From: Listeria monocytogenes
GTDB lineage: Bacteria; Bacillota; Bacilli; Lactobacillales; Listeriaceae
DNA length: 64,000 nt
Direction of reading: 5' to 3'
NCBI RefSeq assembly: GCF_013282665.1
Contig: NZ_CP054041.1
Span: 2,276,001-2,340,000, forward strand
Within the stretch, counting starts at the first letter, position 1. Every line of letters starts with the position of its first letter. The translations under genes and the position numbers were made by a program. Below, in pieces: positions 7,392 through 16,539 of the stretch. The notes under the pieces are model-generated. The model made no database searches. It was not told the origin of the DNA and saw nothing but the letters and a program-made list of their open reading frames with translations.

Positions 7392-8813
7392 TTGACGGAA
7401 ACAATTTTAAGTGTAGGGATTGACCTTGGTACGTCGACAACACAACTCATTTTATCCGAGTTAGAAATTCAAAATATGGCATCAAGTTTCACCGTGCCGC
7501 GTATTGTCATTTCAGATAAGCGGATTATTTTTAGAAGTGAGATTCTGTTCACACCGATTCTTGCTGATAATTTGATTGACGTGGAGGCAATTCGTGATTT
7601 TGTAACGAAAGAATATGCCAATGCAGGAATTAAAAAAGAAGAAATTGGTATGGGGGCAGTTATTATCACAGGTGAAACAGCTCGTAAAGATAACGCCAGC
7701 AACGTATTAGATGCAATGAGTGGTTTTGCTGGGGATTTTGTTGTAGCAACAGCAGGGCCTGACTTAGAAAGTATCATTGCTGGGAAAGGAGCAGGTGCCC
7801 ATACCTATGCCAAAGAGAATAATACCTCTGTAGTGAATCTGGATATTGGCGGCGGAACCACGAACTTATCACTGTTTGATCGCGGGGAACTCATTGATAC
7901 TGCTTGCTTAGATATTGGTGGTCGGTTAATTAAAGTAGACCGTGAAACAAGAAAAATCACCTATATTGCTCCCAAAATTCAAGCTTTAATAGAAAAACGA
8001 GGTTATCCGGTGAAACTTGGTGAAACAACTTCACCAGAAAACTTGCAACCCGTTTTAGGTGAAATGGTGGAGCTGCTTAAGAATAGTGTTGGCCTCGGGG
8101 CGCCAAATGATTTTTATGAAACAATCATTACGAATAAAGGATTGAAATTCTTAACGGAGATTGAATGTATCTCTTTTTCCGGAGGCGTTGCAGATTGCAT
8201 CTCAACTGGTGCGCTAAGTGATCCTTTTAGATATGGAGATATTGGGTTATTGCTAGGAAAAGCGATTGCAGAATCTAGTTTAATGACTGAAAAAAAGTAT
8301 ATCGAATCTGTCGAAACCATACGGGCAACAGTGGTCGGAGCCGGTTCACACACAGCTGAAATTAGCGGTAGTACGATTACTTACACCGAGAAAATCTTCC
8401 CAGTAAAAAATATTCCCATTTTGAAACTTGCCAAACAAGAAGAAAATGAAAATATGGCAGAAGTCATCAAGGATAAACTTAACTGGTTCAAAATAGATAA
8501 CGATATGGAACGTATTGCGCTTGCAATTGAAGGCGAAAATAGCCCAAGTTTCCAGCAAGTAACAGAATATGCGAAAGCCATTTGCGAAGGAATGAAAGAA
8601 CCAATCGCACTTGGACATCCCTTAATTATCATTACTTGGCACGACATGGCAAAAGCCCTCGGACAAAGCATCTTCGGGCATTTACCAGCCGGTCATCCAC
8701 TAATTTGCTTGGATAGTGTCAAAGTCGATAATGGTGATTATATTGATATAGGAAAACCAGTTGCTGACGGGAAAGTGCTACCAGTAGTAGTAAAAACCTT
8801 AGTCTTTAACTGA
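7392..8813 (+). CDS. eutA: Ethanolamine ammonia-lyase reactivase EutA
   Basis: The 473-residue protein belongs to the actin/Hsp70-like ATPase fold. It has an N-terminal phosphate-1 loop (GIDLGTSTTQ), a second phosphate loop (DIGGGTTNLSLF) near residue 155 and a later SGGVAD motif. EutA exchanges damaged B12 for adenosylcobalamin in EutBC using ATP. TTG 7392 is chosen as start because AAGGAG ends 8 bases before it; a GTG at 7383 overlaps that ribosome site. It is the first gene after the ANTAR-controlled attenuator and heads the structural operon. Confidence 0.93.
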   Translation: MTETILSVGIDLGTSTTQLILSELEIQNMASSFTVPRIVISDKRIIFRSEILFTPILADNLIDVEAIRDFVTKEYANAGIKKEEIGMGAVIITGETARKDNASNVLDAMSGFAGDFVVATAGPDLESIIAGKGAGAHTYAKENNTSVVNLDIGGGTTNLSLFDRGELIDTACLDIGGRLIKVDRETRKITYIAPKIQALIEKRGYPVKLGETTSPENLQPVLGEMVELLKNSVGLGAPNDFYETIITNKGLKFLTEIECISFSGGVADCISTGALSDPFRYGDIGLLLGKAIAESSLMTEKKYIESVETIRATVVGAGSHTAEISGSTITYTEKIFPVKNIPILKLAKQEENENMAEVIKDKLNWFKIDNDMERIALAIEGENSPSFQQVTEYAKAICEGMKEPIALGHPLIIITWHDMAKALGQSIFGHLPAGHPLICLDSVKVDNGDYIDIGKPVADGKVLPVVVKTLVFN

Positions 8814-8854
8814 TCCACATAAATAGCTTTAATTTTGAGAGGAGGATTTATCGA

Positions 8855-10219
8855 ATGATTTTAAAAACGAATTTATTCGGCCATACATACCAGTTCAAAT
8901 CCATCACTGATGTGTTGGCAAAAGCAAACGAAGAAAAATCAGGCGATCGCTTAGCCGGAGTTGCTGCTGAATCTGCAGAAGAACGTGTAGCTGCAAAAGT
9001 GGTGCTTTCTAAAATGACGCTTGGAGATTTACGTAATAATCCGGTTGTCCCATATGAAACAGATGAGGTAACGCGTATTATTCAAGACCAAGTAAATGAC
9101 CGTATCCATGATTCCATCAAAAACTGGACAGTGGAAGAATTACGGGAATGGATTTTAGACCATAAAACAACAGATGCTGACATTAAACGTGTTGCACGCG
9201 GCCTAACATCAGAAATTATTGCTGCTGTTACAAAACTAATGTCCAATCTAGATTTAATTTATGGCGCGAAAAAAATCCGTGTAATCGCACATGCGAATAC
9301 AACAATCGGTCTTCCTGGAACTTTCTCCGCTAGACTACAACCAAACCATCCAACTGATGATCCTGATGGTATCCTTGCTTCATTAATGGAAGGATTAACT
9401 TACGGGATTGGGGATGCGGTAATCGGACTTAACCCAGTAGATGATTCTACTGATAGCGTTGTTCGTTTACTTAATAAATTTGAAGAATTCCGCAGCAAAT
9501 GGGATGTGCCAACACAAACTTGTGTACTTGCACACGTGAAGACTCAAATGGAAGCAATGCGTCGCGGCGCTCCAACTGGTCTTGTATTCCAATCTATCGC
9601 AGGTTCTGAAAAAGGTAATACAGCTTTCGGTTTTGACGGAGCAACTATTGAAGAAGCTAGACAATTAGCCCTTCAAAGCGGTGCTGCAACTGGACCAAAC
9701 GTTATGTATTTTGAAACAGGACAAGGTTCTGAACTTTCTTCTGACGCTCATTTCGGCGTAGACCAAGTAACAATGGAAGCTCGTTGTTATGGATTCGCGA
9801 AGAAATTTGATCCATTCCTAGTAAATACAGTAGTTGGATTTATCGGACCCGAGTACTTATATGATTCCAAACAAGTAATTCGCGCTGGCCTTGAAGATCA
9901 CTTCATGGGTAAATTAACTGGTATCTCTATGGGCTGTGACGTTTGTTACACAAACCATATGAAAGCCGATCAAAACGACGTAGAAAACTTGTCAGTACTT
10001 CTAACTGCAGCAGGATGTAACTTTATCATGGGTATTCCTCATGGTGATGACGTTATGCTTAACTACCAAACAACTGGTTATCACGAAACAGCCACTTTAC
10101 GTGAATTATTTGGCCTAAAACCAATTAAAGAATTTGATCAGTGGATGGAAAAAATGGGATTCAGCGAAAATGGTAAATTAACTAGCCGTGCTGGAGATGC
10201 ATCTATTTTCCTAAAATAA
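8855..10219 (+). CDS. eutB: Ethanolamine ammonia-lyase large subunit EutB
   Basis: A full-length, 454-residue EutB. Matching family segments include IAHANTTIGLPGTFSARLQPNHP, the FETGQGSELSSDAH stretch in the TIM barrel, and a C-terminal IPHGDDVMLNYQTTGYHE. With EutC it splits ethanolamine to acetaldehyde and ammonia by an adenosylcobalamin radical mechanism in the microcompartment lumen. GAGAGGAGG lies 8-10 bases before the ATG. A gap of 41 bases follows eutA; no extra regulatory hairpin was recognised in it. Confidence 0.97.
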   Translation: MILKTNLFGHTYQFKSITDVLAKANEEKSGDRLAGVAAESAEERVAAKVVLSKMTLGDLRNNPVVPYETDEVTRIIQDQVNDRIHDSIKNWTVEELREWILDHKTTDADIKRVARGLTSEIIAAVTKLMSNLDLIYGAKKIRVIAHANTTIGLPGTFSARLQPNHPTDDPDGILASLMEGLTYGIGDAVIGLNPVDDSTDSVVRLLNKFEEFRSKWDVPTQTCVLAHVKTQMEAMRRGAPTGLVFQSIAGSEKGNTAFGFDGATIEEARQLALQSGAATGPNVMYFETGQGSELSSDAHFGVDQVTMEARCYGFAKKFDPFLVNTVVGFIGPEYLYDSKQVIRAGLEDHFMGKLTGISMGCDVCYTNHMKADQNDVENLSVLLTAAGCNFIMGIPHGDDVMLNYQTTGYHETATLRELFGLKPIKEFDQWMEKMGFSENGKLTSRAGDASIFLK

Positions 10220-10238
10220 GGAAGGGAGGAACTAAGCG

Positions 10239-11120
10239 ATGAACGAACAAGAATTAAAACAAATGATTGAAGGCATTTTAACAGAAATGTCCGGTGGTAA
10301 AACAACCGATACAGTAGCAGCTGCGCCAACTAAATCTGTAGTTGAAACAGTTGTAACAGAAGGTAGCATCCCGGATATTACTGAAGTAGATATCAAAAAA
10401 CAATTACTAGTACCAGAACCAGCTGATCGTGAAGGTTATTTGAAAATGAAACAAATGACACCGGCTCGACTTGGTTTATGGCGTGCTGGTCCACGTTACA
10501 AAACAGAAACCATTCTTCGTTTCCGTGCGGACCATGCCGTAGCACAAGATTCCGTTTTCTCTTACGTTTCTGAGGATTTAGTCAAAGAAATGAACTTCAT
10601 CCCAGTTAACACTAAATGTCAAGATAAAGATGAATACTTAACTCGCCCAGACTTAGGTCGTGAATTTGATAACGAAATGATAGAAGTGATTCGTGCGAAT
10701 ACAACGAAAAACGCTAAACTACAAATCGTTGTTGGTGATGGACTTAGCTCAGCGGCAATTGAAGCTAACATCAAAGATATCTTGCCATCCATTAAACAAG
10801 GTTTGAAAATGTATAACTTAGATTTTGATAACATTATTTTCGTTAAACATTGTCGTGTACCTTCTATGGATCAAATCGGTGAAATCACTGGGGCTGAAGT
10901 AGTTTGCTTACTTGTAGGTGAACGTCCAGGCCTAGTCACTGCTGAATCCATGAGTGCCTATATTGCATACAAACCAACAATTGGTATGCCAGAAGCTCGT
11001 CGTACGGTGATTTCTAACATCCATAGCGGCGGAACTCCACCAGTGGAAGCAGGCGCATACATTGCTGAATTAATTCACAATATGCTTGAGAAAAAATGTT
11101 CTGGTATTGATTTAAAATAA
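10239..11120 (+). CDS. eutC: Ethanolamine ammonia-lyase small subunit EutC
   Basis: The 293-residue protein has the EutC core from about residue 70, with [33 protein letters not shown] and VGERPGLVT, which form the B12-binding subunit. The first 18 residues ([18 protein letters not shown]) make an amphipathic helix followed by a flexible Thr/Ala/Val linker (about 20-45). In other microcompartments such N-terminal helices direct cargo into the shell, and EutC carries one in enterobacteria; that function is inferred here. The ribosome site is AAGGGAGG, 19 bases after eutB. Confidence 0.95.
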   Translation: MNEQELKQMIEGILTEMSGGKTTDTVAAAPTKSVVETVVTEGSIPDITEVDIKKQLLVPEPADREGYLKMKQMTPARLGLWRAGPRYKTETILRFRADHAVAQDSVFSYVSEDLVKEMNFIPVNTKCQDKDEYLTRPDLGREFDNEMIEVIRANTTKNAKLQIVVGDGLSSAAIEANIKDILPSIKQGLKMYNLDFDNIIFVKHCRVPSMDQIGEITGAEVVCLLVGERPGLVTAESMSAYIAYKPTIGMPEARRTVISNIHSGGTPPVEAGAYIAELIHNMLEKKCSGIDLK

Positions 11121-11142
11121 GCTAGTTAGAGGAGGAAACTTC

Positions 11143-11796
11143 ATGAAAAATGATAAATTACCTGCATCCGTTTTAAGTGTCAAAGTTGTATCTAACGTAG
11201 ACAATGGTCTATTTAAACAACTAGACTTAAAACCGCATCAAAGAAGCCTTGGTATTATTACATCTGATTGTGATGATGTAACTTACACAGCGCTTGACGA
11301 AGCAACAAAAGCAGCAGAAGTAGATGTTGTTTATGCGAAAAGTATGTATGCTGGTGCTGGAAATGCATCCACAAAATTCGCTGGTGAAGTTATCGGTATT
11401 ATTGCCGGACCAAGCCCTGCGGAAGTAAAAAGTGGTCTTTCTGTAGCAGTAGATTTCATCGAAAATGGCGCTAGCTTTGTTAGTGCAAATGAAGATGATA
11501 GTGTTCCTTACTTCGCACACTGTGTTTCAAGAACTGGTTCATTCCTTTCAAAAGAAGCGAATGTTGCAGAAGGCGAAGCGATTGCTTACTTAATCGCCCC
11601 TCCACTTGAAGCGATGTATGCGTTAGATGCAGCACTAAAAGCAGCAGACGTAACAATTGGAGCTTTCTATGGCCCACCGTCCGAAACAAACTTCGGCGGA
11701 GCACTTTTGACTGGTAGCCAATCTGCATGTAAAGCAGCTTGTGACGCTTTCAAAATGGCGGTAGAAAATGTGGCTGAAAATCCACTTCAATATTAA
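11143..11796 (+). CDS. eutL: Microcompartment shell protein EutL
   Basis: The 217-residue protein is the EutL type of tandem, circularly permuted BMC protein. Characteristic segments are LPASVLSVKVVSNVD at the N terminus, VYAKSMYAGAG, and GPPSETNFGGALLTGSQ near residue 175. EutL trimers form pseudo-hexameric shell tiles with a gated central pore and have been shown to bind ethanolamine in other species. A strong GAGGAGG ribosome site precedes it, as expected for a shell protein. Confidence 0.94.
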   Translation: MKNDKLPASVLSVKVVSNVDNGLFKQLDLKPHQRSLGIITSDCDDVTYTALDEATKAAEVDVVYAKSMYAGAGNASTKFAGEVIGIIAGPSPAEVKSGLSVAVDFIENGASFVSANEDDSVPYFAHCVSRTGSFLSKEANVAEGEAIAYLIAPPLEAMYALDAALKAADVTIGAFYGPPSETNFGGALLTGSQSACKAACDAFKMAVENVAENPLQY

Positions 11797-11810
11797 GGTG
11801 GTGCTAAAAA

Positions 11811-12332
11811 ATGCCAAATGAAGCGCTTGGTTTAATTGAAGTCACAGGTTTTCTTGGTGCTGTTGTTGCTGCTGATACTTGTTTAAAAGCAGCAAATGTC
11901 GAACTGATTCAATGTGAAGTCATTAGCGGCGGTTTAACAACGGTTGAATTAACTGGTGATGTAGGTGCAGTAAATGCAGCTATTGAAGCAGGGAAAGTTG
12001 CAACAGAAGACTTAGGTTGTTTAGTATCAAGCCATGTTATTGCAAGAATGAGCGAAGATACAAAGGCACTTTTTGTTCCTCAAGAAGAAGTTAAACCACA
12101 ACCAAAAGAAGTCAAACAAGAAGAACCAAAAGAAGTTATTCAACAAGTCGTAGAAGTGAAAACAAACACGAAAAGTACAGAGAAAAAACTTCGCGCAATG
12201 AAAGTTATTGATCTAAGGAAACTTGCTTACACATTAGATAATGTGCCTATTCCAAAGAGCAAGATTAAATATGCGAACAAGGATAAACTTGTTCACGCAC
12301 TAAAAGACATTTATGGAAGGAGTGAAAACTAG
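11811..12332 (+). CDS. EutK-like shell protein: BMC domain plus SAP/Rho-N-like tail
   Basis: This 173-residue protein has one BMC hexamer domain (residues 1-88: EALGLIEVTGFLGAVVAAD, then SGGLTTVELTGDVGAV). A charged Pro/Glu/Lys/Val linker (about 90-125) follows, then a small basic C-terminal domain (about 127-173). The tail pattern, RAMKVIDLRKLAYTLDNV then KYANKDKLVHALKDI, resembles SAP or Rho-N helix-extended nucleic-acid-binding modules. Enterobacterial EutK also pairs a BMC domain with a small putative nucleic-acid-binding tail, but of helix-turn-helix type. Nucleic-acid binding is inferred. Its stop overlaps the eutE start by one base. Confidence 0.85.
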   Translation: MPNEALGLIEVTGFLGAVVAADTCLKAANVELIQCEVISGGLTTVELTGDVGAVNAAIEAGKVATEDLGCLVSSHVIARMSEDTKALFVPQEEVKPQPKEVKQEEPKEVIQQVVEVKTNTKSTEKKLRAMKVIDLRKLAYTLDNVPIPKSKIKYANKDKLVHALKDIYGRSEN

Positions 12333-13792
12333 TGGCACTAGAAGATAGAGATTTACGCTCAATCCAAGAAGTTCGTAACCTCATTGACTCAGCTAACAAA
12401 GCACAAAAAGAACTTGCTGCAATGAGCCAACAACAAATTGATACAATTGTAAAAGCAATAGCTGATGCCGGTTATGGTGCTCGCGAAAAACTTGCGAAAA
12501 TGGCCCATGAAGAAACTGGTTTCGGAATTTGGCAAGACAAAGTAATCAAAAACGTCTTTGCGTCGAAACATGTTTACAATTACATCAAAGATATGAAAAC
12601 CATTGGTATGTTAAAAGAAGATAACGAAAAGAAAGTAATGGAGGTTGCAGTTCCACTTGGCGTAGTAGCAGGATTAATTCCTTCTACCAACCCTACATCC
12701 ACTGTTATTTACAAAACACTTATTTCCATTAAAGCCGGAAATAGTATCGTATTTTCTCCACATCCAAACGCACTAAAAGCGATTCTTGAAACAGTAAGAA
12801 TTATTAGTGAAGCAGCAGAAAAAGCTGGGTGTCCAAAAGGCGCTATCAGCTGTATGACTGTTCCAACCATCCAAGGAACAGATCAACTGATGAAACACAA
12901 AGATACAGCAGTTATCCTTGCAACAGGTGGTTCTGCAATGGTAAAAGCGGCTTATTCATCTGGTACTCCAGCAATTGGAGTTGGCCCAGGTAATGGCCCA
13001 GCATTTATCGAACGTAGTGCTAACATTCCTCGCGCAGTGAAACATATTCTTGATTCCAAAACATTCGATAACGGAACAATTTGCGCATCTGAGCAATCTG
13101 TCGTTGTTGAACGTGTGAATAAAGAAGCTGTCATTGCTGAATTTAGAAAACAAGGGGCACACTTCTTATCAGATGCAGAAGCTGTTCAACTTGGTAAATT
13201 CATCTTACGTCCAAATGGTTCGATGAATCCAGCAATCGTAGGTAAAAGCGTGCAACATATCGCTAACCTTGCTGGTCTAACTGTTCCAGCTGACGCAAGA
13301 GTACTTATCGCTGAAGAAACAAAAGTTGGCGCTAAAATCCCTTATTCAAGAGAAAAATTAGCTCCAATCTTGGCTTTCTATACAGCCGAAACTTGGCAAG
13401 AAGCTTGCGAACTTAGCATGGATATTCTTTATCATGAAGGAGCTGGACATACTTTAATCATCCACTCTGAAGATAAAGAAATCATCCGCGAATTCGCGCT
13501 GAAAAAACCAGTTTCCCGTCTCTTAGTTAATACACCAGGAGCACTTGGTGGAATTGGCGCAACAACCAATCTTGTACCTGCTTTAACACTTGGTTGTGGG
13601 GCAGTTGGAGGAAGTTCATCATCTGATAATATCGGACCTGAAAATCTTTTCAACATTCGTCGCATCGCTACTGGCGTTTTAGAGTTAGAAGATATTCGTA
13701 AAGAAGAAAACCAAGCAACATCTGAACTTCCGGTTGATGCAGACGCACTCATCCAAAGTTTAGTCGAAAAAGTTTTAGCAGAATTAAAATAA
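12332..13792 (+). CDS. eutE: CoA-acylating acetaldehyde dehydrogenase EutE
   Basis: The 486-residue aldehyde dehydrogenase family protein has PSTNPTSTVIYKTLI, GVGPGNGP, and catalytic C251 in DNGTICASEQ. It oxidises acetaldehyde to acetyl-CoA with NAD+ and CoA inside the shell. The last 17 residues (ADALIQSLVEKVLAELK) form an amphipathic helix after a short linker. Similar helices mark cargo in other BMC systems, though usually at the N terminus of EutE/PduP. The GTG start follows GGAAGGAG. Confidence 0.95.
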   Translation: MALEDRDLRSIQEVRNLIDSANKAQKELAAMSQQQIDTIVKAIADAGYGAREKLAKMAHEETGFGIWQDKVIKNVFASKHVYNYIKDMKTIGMLKEDNEKKVMEVAVPLGVVAGLIPSTNPTSTVIYKTLISIKAGNSIVFSPHPNALKAILETVRIISEAAEKAGCPKGAISCMTVPTIQGTDQLMKHKDTAVILATGGSAMVKAAYSSGTPAIGVGPGNGPAFIERSANIPRAVKHILDSKTFDNGTICASEQSVVVERVNKEAVIAEFRKQGAHFLSDAEAVQLGKFILRPNGSMNPAIVGKSVQHIANLAGLTVPADARVLIAEETKVGAKIPYSREKLAPILAFYTAETWQEACELSMDILYHEGAGHTLIIHSEDKEIIREFALKKPVSRLLVNTPGALGGIGATTNLVPALTLGCGAVGGSSSSDNIGPENLFNIRRIATGVLELEDIRKEENQATSELPVDADALIQSLVEKVLAELK

Positions 13793-13823
13793 AAAATAAA
13801 ACACTAATTGGAGGAATTTTAAA

Positions 13824-14108
13824 ATGGCAAACGCAAACGCATTAGGTATGATCGAAACTAAAGGTTTAGTAGGAGCAGTAGAAGCAGCAGACGCAATGGT
13901 GAAAGCAGCTAACGTAACACTTATGGGTAAAGAACAAGTTGGTGGCGGTCTAGTAACAGTTATGGTTCGCGGCGATGTTGGCGCAGTGAAAGCAGCAACA
14001 GATGCAGGCGCAGCAGCAGCAGAACGCGTTGGTGAATTACTATCTGTACACGTAATCCCACGTCCACACAGCGAAGTAGATGCAATTCTACCAAAAAGCG
14101 CTGAATAA
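13824..14108 (+). CDS. eutM: Major hexameric shell protein EutM/PduA type
   Basis: A single BMC domain of 94 residues: [26 protein letters not shown] at the start and a SVHVIPRPH segment near the C terminus. [16 protein letters not shown] is the canonical central motif of pore-forming hexamers. It would tile the flat shell facets. Its strong GGAGG ribosome site and biased codons suggest high expression. A long hairpin follows immediately downstream. Confidence 0.96.
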   Translation: MANANALGMIETKGLVGAVEAADAMVKAANVTLMGKEQVGGGLVTVMVRGDVGAVKAATDAGAAAAERVGELLSVHVIPRPHSEVDAILPKSAE

Positions 14109-14124
14109 GACTATCTTTTAACAT

Positions 14125-14208
14125 AAATCAGGAAAAAGCGTGAGCGTAAGGCAAAAGGGTTCCATCAGACTCGGAAATTGCCCGAAACTTTCGCTTTTTA
14201 CCAGATTT
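14125..14208 (+). ncRNA. Long hairpin in the eutM-eutT gap
   Basis: AAATCAGGAAAAAGCG (14125-14140) pairs with the segment ending CGCTTTTTACCAGATTT (14192-14208). An inner stem pairs GGGTTCC (14157-14163) with GGAA and CCC (14173-14183). No T tract follows, so it is not a simple terminator. It may stabilise or partly separate the abundant eutM message from eutT. No ANTAR-type A1/G4 hexaloop pair was found in it. Function unknown. Confidence 0.6.
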
Positions 14209-14273
14209 AAGCAATACAAAGCTTCCCAACATTACTAACACCAATTGTAAATGGGACAAAAGGATGTGGTTCT

Positions 14274-15032
14274 TTGGCTATTTTGACAGAAGATGAGTTA
14301 CGAAAAGCCTATTTACACACCGATTTAAAAACAACGAAAAAACTAGATATAAAAAAAGGAACAATTATCACACCTTCAGCGAAGAGTTTCTTATCTGAAA
14401 AGAAAATTGACCTTCATTATATTGATGAAATTGCAGAAACAAAAGTAGTAGTGGAGCCAGTGAAAAAAGAAACTACTACTAGAGCAAAGTTCCAAACGAT
14501 TTATGGTGGAGCATTAGATGAGAAGCCTGAACATATGACGCATTTGCGTGGTAACCTGCTTGTGTTTAAAGACCATCCACAAATCGCTTTCCGCGGAAAA
14601 TTAGATACACTGGAAGCTGAAATTCTGGAAACCCAATGTTCCGTTGCAGCTGAGTTTAAAGATCTGGCGGAAGATTTACAAGAAGTCCTCACCTTTGTAA
14701 GAAATATTGTACGATCGGAAGTTTTAAACGAGCAAATCGAATCAGTTCATTTGCTTGGAATGGATGAAAAAGAACTGCGGGAACGTAGTCATAATCCGAA
14801 AAAATACTATCAAATGACACATTTTATGCCTGATTATACGATGGGTAATGCGGTCATTCGATTAAACAAAATAAGAACGATGGTCCGCGAAACGGAATTA
14901 GCTGCCTTTTTAGCATTTAAGGAAGCCGATTATTCCATTAAACGACCAGACATCATTCAAGCGCTTAACCGATTGTCTAGTTTATTCTGGATACTGATGT
15001 TCCGCGTGAGAACAGGTGAATATAAAAAGTAA
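14274..15032 (+). CDS. eutT: Cobalamin adenosyltransferase EutT
   Basis: The 252-residue protein has an N-terminal module (1-50) with KKGTIITPSAKSFLSEKKI, shared with EutQ-type proteins, then the adenosyltransferase domain (about 65-252). The latter includes MTHLRGNL and HPQIAFRGKLDTLEAEILETQ. EutT makes adenosylcobalamin from ATP and cob(I)alamin for EutBC. There is a single cysteine in the whole protein, so the H-X11-CC-X2-C metal motif of Salmonella EutT is absent. TTG 14274 is supported by AAAAGGA 9 bases upstream. Confidence 0.92.
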   Translation: MAILTEDELRKAYLHTDLKTTKKLDIKKGTIITPSAKSFLSEKKIDLHYIDEIAETKVVVEPVKKETTTRAKFQTIYGGALDEKPEHMTHLRGNLLVFKDHPQIAFRGKLDTLEAEILETQCSVAAEFKDLAEDLQEVLTFVRNIVRSEVLNEQIESVHLLGMDEKELRERSHNPKKYYQMTHFMPDYTMGNAVIRLNKIRTMVRETELAAFLAFKEADYSIKRPDIIQALNRLSSLFWILMFRVRTGEYKK

Positions 15033-15044
15033 GGAGGCTTATTC

Positions 15045-15686
15045 ATGAATAATGAGTTAATAACAAGCCTTATTGAAGAAGTCACTCGCCGTGCGTTACT
15101 TGAAACTGGCGTAGAAATAGAAGCATCTGGCCGCCACGTTCATTTAGATCGTGAAACTGTTGATGCACTATTTGGACCTGGGTATGAACTTACTCATTTC
15201 CGTGACCTATCTCAACCAGGTCAATATGTTTGTAAAGAAAGAATTAGCATCGTTGGACCAAAAAGCGTTATTCATAACGTGGTAATTTTAGGCCCAATCC
15301 GTAAAAAAACACAAGTAGAAATAAGCTCCACAGATGGCACGGCGCTGGGCATTAAAGCACCGGTTCGTGAAAGTGGAGACATAGCAGGGACACCAGGAAT
15401 TTTACTATTATCCGCAAAAAACAGTGTTCAATTATCAGAAGGACTTATTGTTGCAAAACGCCATATTCATATGACGCCTGCTGATGCAGAAAAACAACAA
15501 GTATCCCAAAGTGAAATTGTTCAAGTGAAAATTAACGGTGACAGACCACTAATTTTTGATGATGTTGTTGTTCGGATTAGCCCTGATTTTGCTACATATA
15601 TGCACATTGATTATGACGAAGCCAACGCATGTGGTTTTAAAAAGGGAATTCGAGGTCAAATAATCAAGAAAACAAAGGCTAAATGA
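15045..15686 (+). CDS. pduL: Phosphate propanoyl/acetyltransferase PduL
   Basis: The 213-residue protein has the two PduL domains. Zinc-ligand histidines occur in SGRHVHLD (H31, H33) and in KRHIHMTPADA (about 139-141). PduL exchanges CoA for phosphate on acetyl- or propionyl-CoA, recycling CoA inside the shell and giving acyl phosphate for the kinase. It takes the place of EutD, which is not in this window. Residues 1-20 form an amphipathic helix like the encapsulation peptide described for PduL. It overlaps the next gene by 4 bases. Confidence 0.95.
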   Translation: MNNELITSLIEEVTRRALLETGVEIEASGRHVHLDRETVDALFGPGYELTHFRDLSQPGQYVCKERISIVGPKSVIHNVVILGPIRKKTQVEISSTDGTALGIKAPVRESGDIAGTPGILLLSAKNSVQLSEGLIVAKRHIHMTPADAEKQQVSQSEIVQVKINGDRPLIFDDVVVRISPDFATYMHIDYDEANACGFKKGIRGQIIKKTKAK

Positions 15687-16255
15687 GTATGGAACTAGAT
15701 GCACTCATAAAAGCTGTCACCGAGGAAGTCATGAGACGATTGCAACTTCCAGAGAAAAAAATGATTATCATGGGACAAGATTCAGAACACACTCTCAGAC
15801 AGTGTTATCAAAAAGAATATCAAGTTTCGCTTTATGATCGTTCTGAACGTGCATGCGACATTTTACTACTGGAAGAATTGGATATCGCTGAATTAGCTCG
15901 AATAAGTTTATTTGCACCGATGAATAAAAAAGAACAATTTATTACAGATCACCTTTTAGCAGGACGGCCAACTTGGATGATGAAGAGTGGCATCAAAGCG
16001 CATGCTTACAAACGTTCCGCTAAATATGGTATCAGACAACTTTTTCAAGAATATGAGGAGAAACTGAGCCGATTTGGTGTCGAATTTATCGAAAGTCCGG
16101 TAAAAGAGACCAAAGAAAGTAAAGTTATCACCGAACAGGATGTTGAAAAACTTACTAAAAACAAAAGCGAATTCATTTTGCCTAAAGGAAGTTTCTTAAC
16201 ACCACTTGCAAAAGATTACTTACAGGAAAATCGAATTAGCATTAAAGAAAGTTAG
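15683..16255 (+). CDS. Eut-operon protein with cargo-like helix and EutQ-type ITP module
   Basis: A 190-residue protein typical of Firmicute eut operons, without a proven function. Residues 4-20 (ELDALIKAVTEEVMRRL) form an amphipathic helix like those on PduL and EutQ here. The middle (about 25-135) resembles a small alpha/beta domain and is not identified. The C-terminal 50 residues (ITEQDVEKL, then LPKGSFLTPLAKDYLQENRI) match the N-terminal module of EutT and of enterobacterial EutQ. It overlaps pduL by 4 bases and is followed by eutN. A lumenal scaffold or cofactor role is only a guess. Confidence 0.8.
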   Translation: MSMELDALIKAVTEEVMRRLQLPEKKMIIMGQDSEHTLRQCYQKEYQVSLYDRSERACDILLLEELDIAELARISLFAPMNKKEQFITDHLLAGRPTWMMKSGIKAHAYKRSAKYGIRQLFQEYEEKLSRFGVEFIESPVKETKESKVITEQDVEKLTKNKSEFILPKGSFLTPLAKDYLQENRISIKES

Positions 16256-16269
16256 GAAGGAAGAGCGGC

Positions 16270-16539
16270 ATGCAAATTGGAAAAGTTACCGGGAGTTTAT
16301 GGGCAACAAGAAAAGACGAAAAACTGAATGGTTTAAAACTATTACTAGTAGAGATTTGTACCGATGAAACGGAAGATGTAAGACATTCCATAGTGGCAGC
16401 TGATAATGCCGGAGCAGGCAATGGCGATCTTGTGCTCGTTACAACTGGTAGCGCAGCACGAGCATCCACTGGTGACAACACGATCCCAGTCGACGCATGT
16501 ATCGTCGGCATTATCGACTCGGTAGAACGTTATGGCTGA
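16270..16539 (+). CDS. eutN: Pentameric vertex protein EutN/CcmL
   Basis: An 89-residue EutN/CcmL beta-barrel protein: MQIGKVTGSLWATRKDE at the N terminus, the conserved AADNAGAGNGDLVLV and GSAAR segments, and PVDACIVGIID near the end. Pentamers cap the vertices of the polyhedral shell. GGAAGGAAG lies 8-9 bases upstream. It overlaps the next shell gene by 8 bases. Confidence 0.95.
   Translation: MQIGKVTGSLWATRKDEKLNGLKLLLVEICTDETEDVRHSIVAADNAGAGNGDLVLVTTGSAARASTGDNTIPVDACIVGIIDSVERYG

Noticed and set aside
13432..13752. 106-codon antisense open frame inside eutE
   Set aside because: A mirror of strongly coding sense DNA; no ribosome site or known motif. Similar antisense frames elsewhere in eut, cbi and pheST were dropped for the same reason.
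14125..14208. Post-eutM hairpin as a fifth EutV site or simple terminator
   Set aside because: No pair of A1/G4 hexaloops and no T tract; kept as an unexplained structure instead.
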